Part shown: one piece after another, positions 35,791 through 47,921 of the stretch | Numbering within the stretch: position 1 is the stretch's first letter | Layout: every line of letters begins with the position of its first letter | Origin: Anisakis pegreffii | Lineage: Eukaryota > Nematoda > Chromadorea > Rhabditida > Anisakidae | Direction: 5' to 3' | Assembly (NCBI GenBank): GCA_035041965.1 | Contig: JAPYMA010000207.1 | Span: 1-64,000, forward strand | DNA length: 64,000 nucleotides | Notes under the pieces: generated by a model | What the model was told of the DNA's origin: nothing | Databases searched by the model: none | Seen by the model: the letters and a program-made list of their open reading frames with translations, nothing else | Made by a program: the position numbers and the translations under genes

Positions 35791-38700
35791 TGATTTCCGG
35801 AACAAGATTTGATGATGGCCTGGTGTAGTGATTCGCTACTGGTTTGTGTTGACGTTTGATGATATTGATTCCATCTCGTTGCGAATGCTGAGAAGCTGCA
35901 ACCTGGTGATTCCGAAGTCTGGCAATCTATGGAGGACACAGTCTACATCTTCTTCAATAGATAAGAAAACTCTGTAGGGTATTTCATGCTCAGTTCATTT
36001 ACTTAATAAATATAGCATAAGTCAACCAAATTTGTCATTAGTAGGGATTCACTCAGTATCCGGACCGTACAGTCGATAGAAGAATTGAGCCAATGAGATA
36101 TCTACCAAGTCTGCAGTAACATCTCAACCCAGGTAATGCTTAAACTCAAACAGTATCTGAACTCCTGCTATATCCGGTTCCATACAATACCCTGACTCAC
36201 ACTTTGATGCAAGCTTGGACGCATATCCAAGCGTAGCAATTCTGAAGCGATGCAAGCATTCACTTCAAGCAATAAGCAGGCTCAGATGATATCTGAGCTC
36301 AGCATGAACACCCCATCAAAGTAATATAATAATAACCATATCGCTTGTATAATATCAAGCGAATCCCCGAGAAGCTGGCATATCGCCCTATGACTTCTCT
36401 TCAACAATGAGAGTAAAATCCCACAAAACATCATTTTAGGAATAATTTTGGGATTTCTTATCGTACTGGTCTGAAGACCAGCTGCTTTGTTAAATAATTA
36501 ATTGCCCAACATAACATTAACCCTGAATGGGGTTGCGTCAGGGCATGGAGCCGATGACAAGCGGAGCTATGAAACGCATTACAACTGAACAATTAGGGTT
36601 GAGATGATCAGATTTATCGCAATTAATCCAAAACAGTCTTCAAATCTTATCGGAAATTATAGTTTTCTATGGCTTGAATACTGAGTTATAGGAAGAGTCC
36701 CAAGCATTTGCCATATTTCAGTCCAAGTGATTGGGTGAACTTCGATCATTGGTTGCAGCTTCAGCAATGACTATCGACGACCTTGTTTTGGTTCATATCA
36801 AATGAAGAATGAGAGCATACATCTGTCATAGTGATAACGTGCAACACTGATAAGGCTATCATACAACGGTGATAGCGATAGCATACGATGGTGAAAATGT
36901 TACATTAACACTTCTTACGATTAAATGTGAATCATTCGAGCATATTTGGAGCTGAATACATAACAGAATACAAGAAAGCACACGATCATGATGGCGGATG
37001 GATTAGCTTGAGCAATAACAACAAGTGCTTGATATGGTAACAATGAATGGTAAGCAATTTCAATGATAAGCTGTTCATCGACCGAAATGAATAGCATTAC
37101 AGCAGCTCTTGCGGAACAACAAGTGCTTGATACAAGAGTATGCATGAGGCAACCAACACACATCAAATTGTATGATTCATGATTATATGTTGAATATTAG
37201 ATTCGTACTCTATTGGATTCATGAATATCACAAAATCTCAACAATGTTTTCTTTAGTAGGTATCATACAGATCCATATCCTTTATGAATATCTACAGTGA
37301 TATTTCAATCAATGCATATTACTAGAGGAACATGAATGAAACAACGAACAACCTCACAATCAGTTCATAGTTCATGTCATTAGCAAAGAATTACAAATGT
37401 ATTGCATATGAGAAAGAAAATATTGAATGGAACATATCAATGAACAATTCTCGGAATGATTTATGAAATGGCAGTTAGCTATTCTCCTAATACTAGCTGA
37501 ATTGACTTGCTATTAAAAATTAATTTCTTCTTGGTCAGATTTCATTTATGCATTGCTACGATATGAATGAATGTGATGAGCATAATATGATATGAATGAC
37601 GATAATCTGAGGGTATGAGGAAGTCAATTATGAAGTTCATCCATTATTAGGGATAGTTGTTCATTCGAACAACTTGTGAAAACTGTACGAGTACTCGATA
37701 TTACTCTGTGGGAGATAAATTACTCGACGAGAAAGGATGGTTCAAAACCTGACAAGCGTTATATAGGGCAGTATGGCTGTTTCGAATAGCTGAAGCCAGC
37801 AGTCATTTTAACCTTACGCATTAAAGCACCGAAATCGTTCGTAGTTTTTCCTTTCTGAGAAACTTTATTCTTTTGCCCTTTGAAGATTCTATACCTGAAC
37901 CCTCACAGCTAATTAACCCGGTAACATAATTCAGTGGGAAGATTACAGAAACTCCTTTCAAATCAGTGAAATAATCGCATGAAAAGAATATGCTGCCCCA
38001 TTTTGTTTCATCTCATAGAAATGAGGAATAAAATCCTAAAATAAATGCCAAATAATAATGGAATAAAAGAATTGTTCGTTGGTGACGAATGCAAAAAACG
38101 AACTGTATCAATGAATACAAGTCAACAACCGTGCACAAATTCAGCAAACGATTGAAATGAATCACTATGAAAGTTTAGAATTTGAAAGTGTATGCAAAAG
38201 GGATCATTCGACTGATCAAGAATTTTTATCTGCGAGTGTATCAATGTTGGTCATTATCGAGAAGGTATGGAAGCAATGAAGAGATCTTATACAGTGATAT
38301 CGATCAATTTCCTCTTTTCTACCACTGATCAAAATTTTCAATCAAATCGCTACTGATACTGAACTAATGATCATTCGGAAGTGCATCAAGTCATGAATGA
38401 TCTTACAAAAATCACATTTGGCTTCGAAACATGTCAATGCTCATTCTTACAATTAGACTAATCGTAAGCTTCAAGGTCACGAAATTGCATCGAGCTTGCA
38501 TGATTCTCTCACTGTTGATGGTGTCTTCATTAGTACATTCCTATGATGATACTTCGTGCACACTGAGAATTTTCTGCGAACAAATTTGAAATTCAATTAC
38601 AACATACGTTTCGGATAGTGAACGAGCCTAAGCCTACAACTGCAATATCCAATCAACTGAGTGAAATTATTCATTCGAGTTATGGTTGTTGAATATTAAC

Positions 38701-41077
38701 TAAACCAACTTTATTGGAAGTTTATTATGCGTTTTGGAAGGGGCTATGTCCTTATGATATCCAATCTAGTGTGTACCGGTTTCATTTTCTTTTAAAAAAA
38801 ATTAAAATGCCTTTATGGGGACATCGTGACAAGATCGTTCATTCGAATTGGGAGACTTTAATTTCGAACGTGAAATGACTTCGGAGCACGCAACAGATAT
38901 TGTCATCAGGTGCTTTATGACTGTTCACAAGAAGATCTCGCATCTCAGAATAATGATCATCTAGAAGACTAACGAAAGTTTCGCCTCAAATCAAAAAATG
39001 CGCAATTTTGTTGTCTTGGTTGAACTATGAAGTGATTTTAGCTAGTAGCCAATCGAGTGGAACGTTTTGAAAATGTTAATTCTAATTGAGTGGATTTTTC
39101 ATTGTGTGTTGGCGCAGGTTTAATGAGAAAGTGAATGCTCAGTGGGAGATTTGTGGAGAGTTGAATCAGTTCCGTTCGGTCCTTTCAACAAGCCAACTCT
39201 ATTCGAAACCTATTCAACTGCTGCACCTGATCACCATCAATTAGCGATTCAAACTTCTGTTTTGCGCAGTTACTTCTGCTTTTGCTTACTATCAGACGAA
39301 GCTTCGCAATGCTTCAGTCTCTGTTGAGCAATTATTTCTAAATCAATACCAATGAGAATAAAACTGATTTCGAATAATTTTTTGATCGTCCCAAGATCTC
39401 ATTTCATCATCGGTGAAGGAATCGCTGATCGCTGTTGAATTTTTGCTTTTTCTCAAGTTTGATTATGCACTCCTCATCCAGTAGTTTTTGTTTTACCATT
39501 TGATCGTATCGGAAATGAAAAAAAGAGTGATTCAAAGGAAATCTGTAGCTGTTCAAGTGCTTAAGAATGAACATCTGAAGTTATAGGTGAAAAAGTTTGA
39601 TTATTTTGCTTGCCTGATAGAAAATAAGAGTAGTTATGTGTAGCAATTAAATGGACTTTTCAAAGGAGGTTGTTTGGTTGTATGAGTGAATAAGCGACTG
39701 AATGAATACGTCCGTCCGTCTGTGTACGTTCGAAATCGCTTATTATGTGTAAGTAATTAGCGAAATGTTCTTCTTTAAGAATAACAGCACAACGAAAACT
39801 GCCAAGAAAGTTGAATCGTGTTCATCTCTATAACACACAAATCTCCATCAGTCCATATGGCTGCCGATACTCTGCATCCAGTCACCTAACCAGTGCTAAA
39901 ACATTTCATCCAGTAATGATAAAAAAGATAAGAAATCGAGCTTCACTCCCCTCTAGAATTTAAACTTCAAACATGCTCAGCAGTGAATATTCGGAAAGTT
40001 TTTCATTATTACCACCAACCACCGCTAAAAAATGAGTTCAAACATTTTCGCTGCTCCTAATTAGCAATTATAACCTCGTCAGCATCATGTTGCCTTTGAA
40101 GTTAGCAACAGCTCTTCTTGATCATCATTTGCATTTGCATCATCGGGTTCTAGTATAACTTTTTTGAGCATAGAAGTGATTCTGGCGATCGAGTTACAAG
40201 GTTCAGAATGCACTATCAAGTTATATCAGCGGCTATCACTGGCGATTCCGCAAATGCTAAATGATTTCGATGAGCTTTCGACGAGTTCTTTTGCTGAAAA
40301 TCGGTCCTGAGACTTTTGTACTTGAGCAATTCATCTCATCTGATCTCACTTAGGCTTATCGGAAGCAAACTGAGAATGATGAAGCCTTTTTATTCGTGGT
40401 TGATCAACCTAAACGTTTTGGTTGCTTCTGAGCGACTATTTTTGGATTGCCCTTGTGCTGCATCTGATTCGAAAATATCAGATTTGCAAAATTTATTGAA
40501 AACCACAGGAATGGAAACCTTACTTGAACGTTGGTTCGAATGATTAAAATTGGAATCTTATTTGATTGATGGAATCTTTAATTTACCAAAGAAAAGCGGA
40601 TTTTGGTTTGAGAATAAGATGAATGAATTATGTAAATGGGAGAATGTGTTTGATGCGAAACGAGATTAATGCGATTAACATAGGAGATGAGGAGACGGAA
40701 GATAGTGTTGCTGATCGAAAAGCATGTTACTTTGACTTAAATATAGATTCATCCACGCTGCCCTATTGTAATCACCGTCAAATCCTCACCAATCTCAAGC
40801 AACTTACGTAAACTGAAGTGCTCACAAGGTTTCAATCCGATGAAGCTCCTTGTAGTTATAAATTAATGTTTTCTTCTTTGCAGAACACTGAGAATCCCTA
40901 GACGTTTTTATAAATGCTGCTTGATGACAGCACTGGAGAACATATCCTCATTGCATTGGCAGAAATTTCTTTTTTTTTATGTCGGTGAGATTCAATAAAT
41001 AAACTTTATTGGACTTATTATTAGTACCTCTTTGGTTGATTTATTGTCTTCGAGAAGCGATTTGAGTTGTCCTAGAG

Positions 41078-41715
41078 CAGTGGTTCTCACGTTCGTGTGC
41101 TACATTACACGTTTTGATGATCTGCCAGGCCGCAGTTACTCCTCTCCGCCGATACAAGAATTTGCTGTTTCTACGGGTAACAAACAAACGGAAAATCGAT
41201 CCGGAAATTTCTGAGTGGCGTGAAAGAAGTTAGTGTCTTAGACCGTTGTGTTGCTCATTACTGCAATCGATTATGATCGCATGAAAAGCTATTGTCTGTG
41301 ACACGTTCAGTTCGAACTGTTTTGCATGATTCTCATTCTTTTCAGACGTGTTGTATTCGCTCTCATAGCTATCACATGCGAATATCGTTCTATTGATTTG
41401 TTTTTATCATTCACTTCGTCTCAATTTCACTTCACAGTTCAAATCAACTTCTCATTCTGTAGCATATACTCTTTATTGGATGCGTTGACGAGTGTTGACA
41501 ACCGAAATCAACAATACAACAATAGAATTGAATTGCTGAACAACATTCGACAGTCAAATGATGAATTATAGAGTGCAATTGATAGAATGAGAATTTGACT
41601 TTAATTGTTGAGTGAAATGAATGAGAAATTAGCAGAAGAGGATACTTTTGCAGATAAAAGTTATGAGAGCAATTGAAACAGCAGGAAAAAGAATGAAAAC
41701 CCTGTTAGAACGAAT
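41078..41715. mobile_element. Second, partial copy of the hAT-type element, opposite orientation
   Basis: Starting at CAGTGGTTCTCA (41078), this stretch is the near-identical reverse complement of the right and middle parts of the element at 20072-20868. An 81-codon open stretch is shared with one amino-acid difference. Similarity stops near 41715, about 150 bases before the other end would be reached, and I see no second terminus beyond. The base context before it (TCCTAGAG) again has TA at the centre of the would-be 8-bp target. The G run of the first copy is replaced by a shorter, different sequence. Confidence 0.82.
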
Positions 41716-44700
41716 GAAAATGCTGTCAGGCCTGGACGAACTGATGATAATCAGAAAGTAGGAGAATGAAGAATGTTGCCATCAACTAACTCGATTTTCA
41801 AGTTTCCCACAAGGATTCATCGATTTCAGTTGCTGATTTTGGGACCAAATTTGAATTTCTGAGTCAGAATTATTGCTTGTATCATCTTTGATCGTCCACC
41901 ACTCAAGACAAAAAAACTTGATCAATTCGCTAGGCATTTCTCATTTCCGATGAAAATTGACGGCTGACTGTTCGCAGTCAAAAGCTTGATTAGTTTCAAA
42001 AAGTCACGAAAGCAAAAGCATAACAAATGAATTGCTAAACTTTTGATAATTATGACACAGCTGAATGCACAAACCATTTCTCGATTAATTGCTCGACTTT
42101 CAATGAAAAAATGTATTCATTTGCTTTTTGCACATTTTTGTTTTATACAATATGAATGAGGCCGAGCATGGATTCAAGATAACAATAGAATGCAGAAGTA
42201 ATTCACCGTGCCAGAATCACTTTTAAAGCTGCTTTTTGTTTTACGAATCACTTCGGTGCATTCATTCACTCAACTCAACTCTTTTCTATGTCACTTTTGA
42301 AGAGCGTGCATTGAAATAATCTCTGAAATTATTTGCTGATGTTGTTTGAATGAATTTTATTATGGTTAGGTTAAAAGTTCACAATTCGACGAGAATGTGT
42401 CAAAATGTTGATGGATTCATTGTGTAATAGCCACATGTATAAGAGCATATCTCAGAATGCTCAGCAAAACCGTTATAGCTCTGAAAGAGCAAACTTATCA
42501 TTCATCATTGATTGCCATGTAAAAGCACTGAGATTTTCTCAGCAAAGTCTTTACTCAGAGAAGTGTTCATATCATTTTAGAATTTTGGTTTCGCTTAAGT
42601 GCTATGGCAATCTGTTTTTGGCCAATAAGACGCTGGTGAGCGTTGGCTAACAAATTGATTGATTTTCTCCTGCGATCGGATGTTCAGAGATCACTTATTA
42701 TTCCATCAACAATCGTGGTAGATCTTAATGTTTCCGAAGTACAATATATTTTCGCTAATATGCGAATGCTGCCCAATTCATTCACTAGAGTCATCCTGAT
42801 CCTCATAACTATTGAATAAGAATCAGTTGTCAAAGAATCGCATGAACGCTGTTTCTGCCAAACGGTTTGCTAACGATCACGAAAACGATAATCATTACGG
42901 GAAAGGAATGGAATTTTAGTTTGATTTCAAGAAGAAGGGATTTTTTTTGTGTGCAAGCGTATCGCTCAAGTATCATTCATCATCTCATCGCATTTCATCG
43001 CATCTCATTTAGTTTGCATCCAATTTTCTAACGATACATATGTGCGCATACTCAATTGAACGTTCATTTCAATGAAAGGTAACACATTAATTTTCTTAGA
43101 ATCACCTCATTATTGGACTGGTATGAATGCGCTAGGCTACATGGCCCAAGAGACACGAATACTACTTGATAAGAGCAGAAATAATATTCAGAAACACGAT
43201 CTATTTCATTATGTTATGATCTATTATTCTTTGTTGTCTTCTAACATGCAATTCCTTCAACTCTCTTCATATCCTCACCGGGCAATAAGCCTCGATCGGT
43301 GTTCGCTTCCAGGGAGGAGCTAATTTGCACACTGAAGCCACTCAATCCGGTTGCAATGCGATTATCCTTATTGTTCGCTTCACAATTGGAATGGTCGAAA
43401 TTTGCTGGTGCTTACAGATTCCGCACAAGAATTTTAAATGTTCAAATGTGAACGAACACAGCCGTTGATTGTGTCTGAAATTAATTTTGGATAGCGTTGC
43501 TTTGGTTGCTTATTGTTCAGTTGATTGTTCACTCGTTCAGTTGATTTGACATTTTTTTCGATTTGAATAATTGAATTCATTTGAAATTAATGAAAATGCT
43601 GATGTGTTGATTGTTGTGTCTGCTGGACGTGACTAAGCGAATTGTTTCCGTGATTATATAATTGAAAGACATTTCGTTAAATCTACTGCTTACAGATTTC
43701 CACTCAGCGTCGTAAATTCTTCAGTTTCGATACCATTAGTCTTATCGCCATTTACTTCACTCAGTTTTCAGGTCATCAAGTCATTGTAATCGAAGTGCTG
43801 CACAATTTCGAACAGTTCTATTTGATGAGCGCCTTACATTTTTGTTAGTATTTACTTATTTATGAGTGAATATGATAGAAGAAACTCTTAAAGTTTGATC
43901 ATTTCTACACGCATCAGCATTCTGATCAACCAATTCAGATCAGTTGATCCAATCCACTCAGTTTCAACGCTCTCAGATTGGCGATTAATGAGGATTGGGA
44001 TTGACTCAAATCAAATCCAGGTTTTCATTGAACTCTCGTGCTTCTATTGTTCGCTAGGGATAACACCAAGAAATTGAGCAGAAGACCACGAAACTTGGAT
44101 TGTTCTCGTCATTTCCATTGCGCTTTCCCTTGTTTCTTTGGTCAAGAACTCGAAGCTATTGCATAAGTTTTCAATTGCAATCAATGTCTGATGTTTGTTT
44201 GCGTTTTAAGAGCATACGCCGAAGAGCAGTAATCACTGATTCGATTATGTCACTCTCACACATCACATCGCATTGCGTCACAACAATCTGTTAGCCAATA
44301 ATTTGATGAGAAATACTCAAATCTCGTAAATACCTTCTACGATCATTATCACTTTGCTTACACTCCATAAACATATGCCAGCATCACTTAGCGATTTGTG
44401 TCTAATGCTCAGCTAAAAGCGTTGTTGAATAAATCAAAAGTTTAATCAACATCATCGAAATATACGAGTAAGACCAAAAAATATTTCACCTGGATAAACC
44501 ATGTGGATAGATAGTGCACAGAAGTATTTCATTAGGATTGAACATCAGGCCTTCAGAAAAAAGGAAACTTGCCACATCATTGTTAGATAAAAACTCATTT
44601 AGAAGTTATATATTCGAACTTTTGCTCGTCTGAAAAAAGAAAACAGGAACAAAATCCCCAAGGATTCCTCGAGAAATTCGAGCTAATAACAATATAATTA

Positions 44701-45654
44701 ATTGAAAATTTCGCGACGTGTCCTGCTGTTGTTGTTGTAGTGATGCTCTAAAATGATATTCGAGCACTCATTCAATCGTAAATTCCAACTTCTCGATGCC
44801 TCCTCACTCATCAACTAATTCTTACCATAGAAACATACACAACTTTTTCAACAAAGGCAAATGCATGTAATATGAATATATATTTTCCTTACACCATCAA
44901 ATATTTCCATAAATATGACGTTTGAATACAATTCGTCAGACATCACAAAAAACATCCAAAAATGATTGCTACGAACGAAAAGTTGAGATGTATTATCTCA
45001 AATAAAAAACCCAAATTAAAACAAAATCGCACTTACTATTTTATATTACTCACTCACATAACTCGTCCCAGTCATATTTCAGCTAACTGCGAAACAAATG
45101 AGCTAATCAAAAGAAGATTGCGTTTGTGCAGTTACAATTTCTAATTGAGTTCTGCTTTTTTGCCGTCTCTGAACATCGATTTGGAATAGCAATCATTTTG
45201 TAGTAATGTTGAAGTGTAGCACTTAATTAGGTTGGAAATGGTTTTCGGGGAACACAAGAAAGGGAAACTTAGGATACGTTAGTATTGTTAATCTCATATT
45301 TTATGATTGTCATTTGATCGGAATGTGTGCTCACTGCGATCAAAAATTGTTTCATTTCGCATAATTACGAGACTTTCATCTAGTCCCATCGAATCTCAGC
45401 TTTGAATAGTTAGATATAAGTGCTTGTAAACATTCACGATTCGATGATTTAAATGTTTTGCTGAATCGAGCGCTCCGCAGTCATTCGACCAATAGGATGT
45501 TTCAAATCAGATATCGATAATCCAATATCTTTCAATCAATCGTGTACCAGTATTCATTTCTATATGGGGGATCAGCTTTAACATTCATTGTTTAGCAGTC
45601 TTGGAAACACTCTCATGCCTGCTCTTCCTTGTTATCAAACTTATTTCGATGTTA

Positions 45655-45680
45655 TCATCTCTCTGGCTCTCTCTCTCTGG
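45655..45680. repeat. CT dinucleotide microsatellite
   Basis: Alternating CT steps with two interruptions (CTCTCTGGCTCTCTCTCTCT) lie about 160 bases upstream of the acceptor of the next gene. Confidence 0.7.
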
Positions 45681-45909
45681 ACAGCACATACTGATGGAAT
45701 GACTTGGAGTTGACAACGAGCAAAGAAATTCTCAATCATTTTCCACCGAAAAAACGAAAAAAAACTCGCGATTTAATCGAATTTCCGAGACAGTTTCTGA
45801 AAAAATGTATTTATTTTCAGAACTCTTAATTCCAGAGACAAATATGCTCACAAATAACATAAATTTTACTGTATTTAGCTGTCGTTTGTGTGGCTTCAAT
45901 TCTGATGAG

Positions 45910-47369
45910 ATGAGATTTATCTCATTCATTGTATTCGCCTTTTACGGCGGCAGAGTGATCGGATATGACTCGACAAATTCGTTTCGATCCGCTTCGAAAT
46001 CGCAGTATTCTTATGAACGAACCGCATCGTCCCTGAAACAACCGGATATCTCAAGCATTAGCGTCAGTGAGTCCATAGATTCATTTTGCTTCACATAACT
46101 TTGAAAGTGATAAATATGTATCGCTTCAAAATTGATATATTATCGATGTTCGAGTTGATGTTGATATATTACAGATGTTGGATCATTTGAAAACAACATA
46201 AATTTTGTTGATCCTTTGATTAGTGCTGTCAGCACTTAGATCAAATTCAGTCGTGACTATCAATTTATCCAATGGAAAATCATGAATTGCTGGGATTTTA
46301 GACGAATGATGCCTGTATAAAATGTTCTTATAATTGAAGTGATGATTTATGACAAGTATGAATCCTAAGAAGTATGAAATGAGAGTTATTTCTAAAGTTT
46401 TGCATAAATCACGAAATTTGGCAGCAATATAAAGTTATAGATGAAAATTGAGTGAAGTGAAATAGCAGAATGAAGCTGAAATAATTTCGCTTTATTCAAA
46501 TACTTGTAGAGGTGTACCATTATGATAATCTAACGGACTGTCAGTGGGCATGTGACGTGATCTGTGAAGTGGCCAATGTGGTCTACAATGATCAGTTCGA
46601 ACGCAAGCAATACAGTTGTCAACGTCGAAAGCCATTTCGAAATCAAAATTCCATATACAACCACACCAAACGACGATTCACATTTCTTTTCGTTGCAGCT
46701 GCGGTAATTTCAAAACGATTAACTTTATGAGTGACATTTTAAATAATCTGCGATTGACATCGAGCGATTGAATACACTCCATAAAGTTCAAAATAGATGA
46801 AATGAAGATAAATCGAATTCCCTATTGGAAGTTTCATGTTAATTAGACATTTATAATTGTCGCATGAAGTTACTACTCACCACGTAGAATGTGTGAACAA
46901 TAGTACCACGAATTTTGTTATGACGTGGTAGTGGGATATATGGATCTTGAACAAGACATTCTTACTAAATATTATCCACATTTCGGGTAGTTGACAGCCT
47001 TTCGCGGTCGGTCATTCATAGTATCATAGTATTCGTGGTGAAACTAATGCATAGAAGTTGCTTGAAACTATTTCTTGGGCATGGCCATATACATGATTGA
47101 TTACAGTATTGATAAACAGTAGATTAAATGCTTGCAAATTTTTAAAGGTGATGGCATTTTGTGTGATATTATTGTGTGTATGTTGTTGTTGCTCATGGTT
47201 TTGTAATGGTTGGTCTCCACGCAGTCCTTCAGCTATAACTGATCCCGTGACACATCCTCAGTTCATCTACGAAGATGGCTTCAAAGAGGATATCAGGAGG
47301 AATCATCACAACGATGACAATCACTACGATACACGTGCTCAATTTCTGTTCCATTGCCAAATTTTTTAA
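45910..47369 (+). CDS. Single-pass Cys-rich membrane protein, paralog A
   Basis: Exons are 45910-46066, 46510-46703 and 47148-47369 (TAA), about 190 residues, with agreeing phases (1 then 0) and a strong GTGAGT donor after exon 1. MRFISFIVFAFYGG at the chosen start is a short hydrophobic leader. An in-frame ATG at 45844, after a TTTTCAG acceptor ending at 45820, would add 22 residues and may be the real start. The ectodomain contains YHYDNLTDC and four cysteines spaced C-X3-C-X3-C-X17-C, with NLT as an N-glycosylation site. A membrane span (FLFVAAAVMAFCVILLCV) is cut by the second intron and leads straight into a CVCCCC run, then a hydrophilic tail of about 55 residues rich in His, Asn and Asp. 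The layout predicts a type I surface or endomembrane protein, possibly palmitoylated. I do not recognise the family; a paralog starts at 62328. Confidence 0.78.
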
Positions 47370-47446
47370 GGAAACTTTAATATTTAACTAGCCAACTTTT
47401 CAAACAACATTTTACTGGACCCCATATTGTTGGAGTGGTGCAAAAT

Positions 47447-47452
47447 AATAAA
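47447..47452 (+). terminator. Polyadenylation signal AATAAA of paralog A
   Basis: This canonical AATAAA lies 78 bases after the stop codon at 47369, on the coding strand. Confidence 0.6.
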
Positions 47453-47748
47453 TTTTCTGCTATGAAAGGCAACTTTCGCTCATTTGAGAAGCATGTTCTA
47501 TGTATAATTTACACAGTTAATTGTGAGGGAGATCTCCTATAGAATCGAGTAATTGCAATTCAAATATATGCTGGAATTCCCTTGAAAAGTTTCACTTCAA
47601 TGATGACAACTTTGTAAATTCGCCGATTTGGTGGTTTCAAAGAGTGCAATAAGTTTTGACAGCTGACAGCTTTGTGATGATATAACGAGATGTTTATCTT
47701 CAGAGATCATTCCAATGTAGCACTGAGGAACAGCACCGAGAATTCAAG

Positions 47749-47880
47749 ACGTTACATGCTTCATAGTGGATAAGATCTATCAAGATGGCACGCAAGAAGT
47801 GAGGATTCATGCAAATGAACATCGATACTCGGATGTATTACTAAGCGCAAGATCGTCATGTGATTTCTTTGAATCGCAAT
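47749..47880 (+). other. Orphan exon-like open segment
   Basis: A plus-strand frame is open from 47727 to 47921 without an early ATG. Within it, 47749-47880 is bounded by a CAAG acceptor-like site and a strong GTATGT donor. It encodes a stretch including VDKIYQDGTQEVRIHANEH. No partner exon and no family were found, so it may be a chance frame, a relic, or part of an unrecognised gene. Confidence 0.2.
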
Positions 47881-47921
47881 GTATGTATTGTATAAAATCG
47901 GATGAATGTTTTTCATTGTTA

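Larger units (their letters stand above)
32544..45804. other. Gene-poor stretch of 13 kb with low-complexity DNA and one transposon copy
   Basis: No exon with conserved content was found on either strand. The stretch includes an ATT/AAT-rich microsatellite near 33679-33705, a T-rich tract near 35639-35790, the partial hAT copy at 41078-41715, and scattered open frames of 60-85 codons that look like chance. Unannotated non-coding RNA genes cannot be excluded by eye. Confidence 0.4.
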
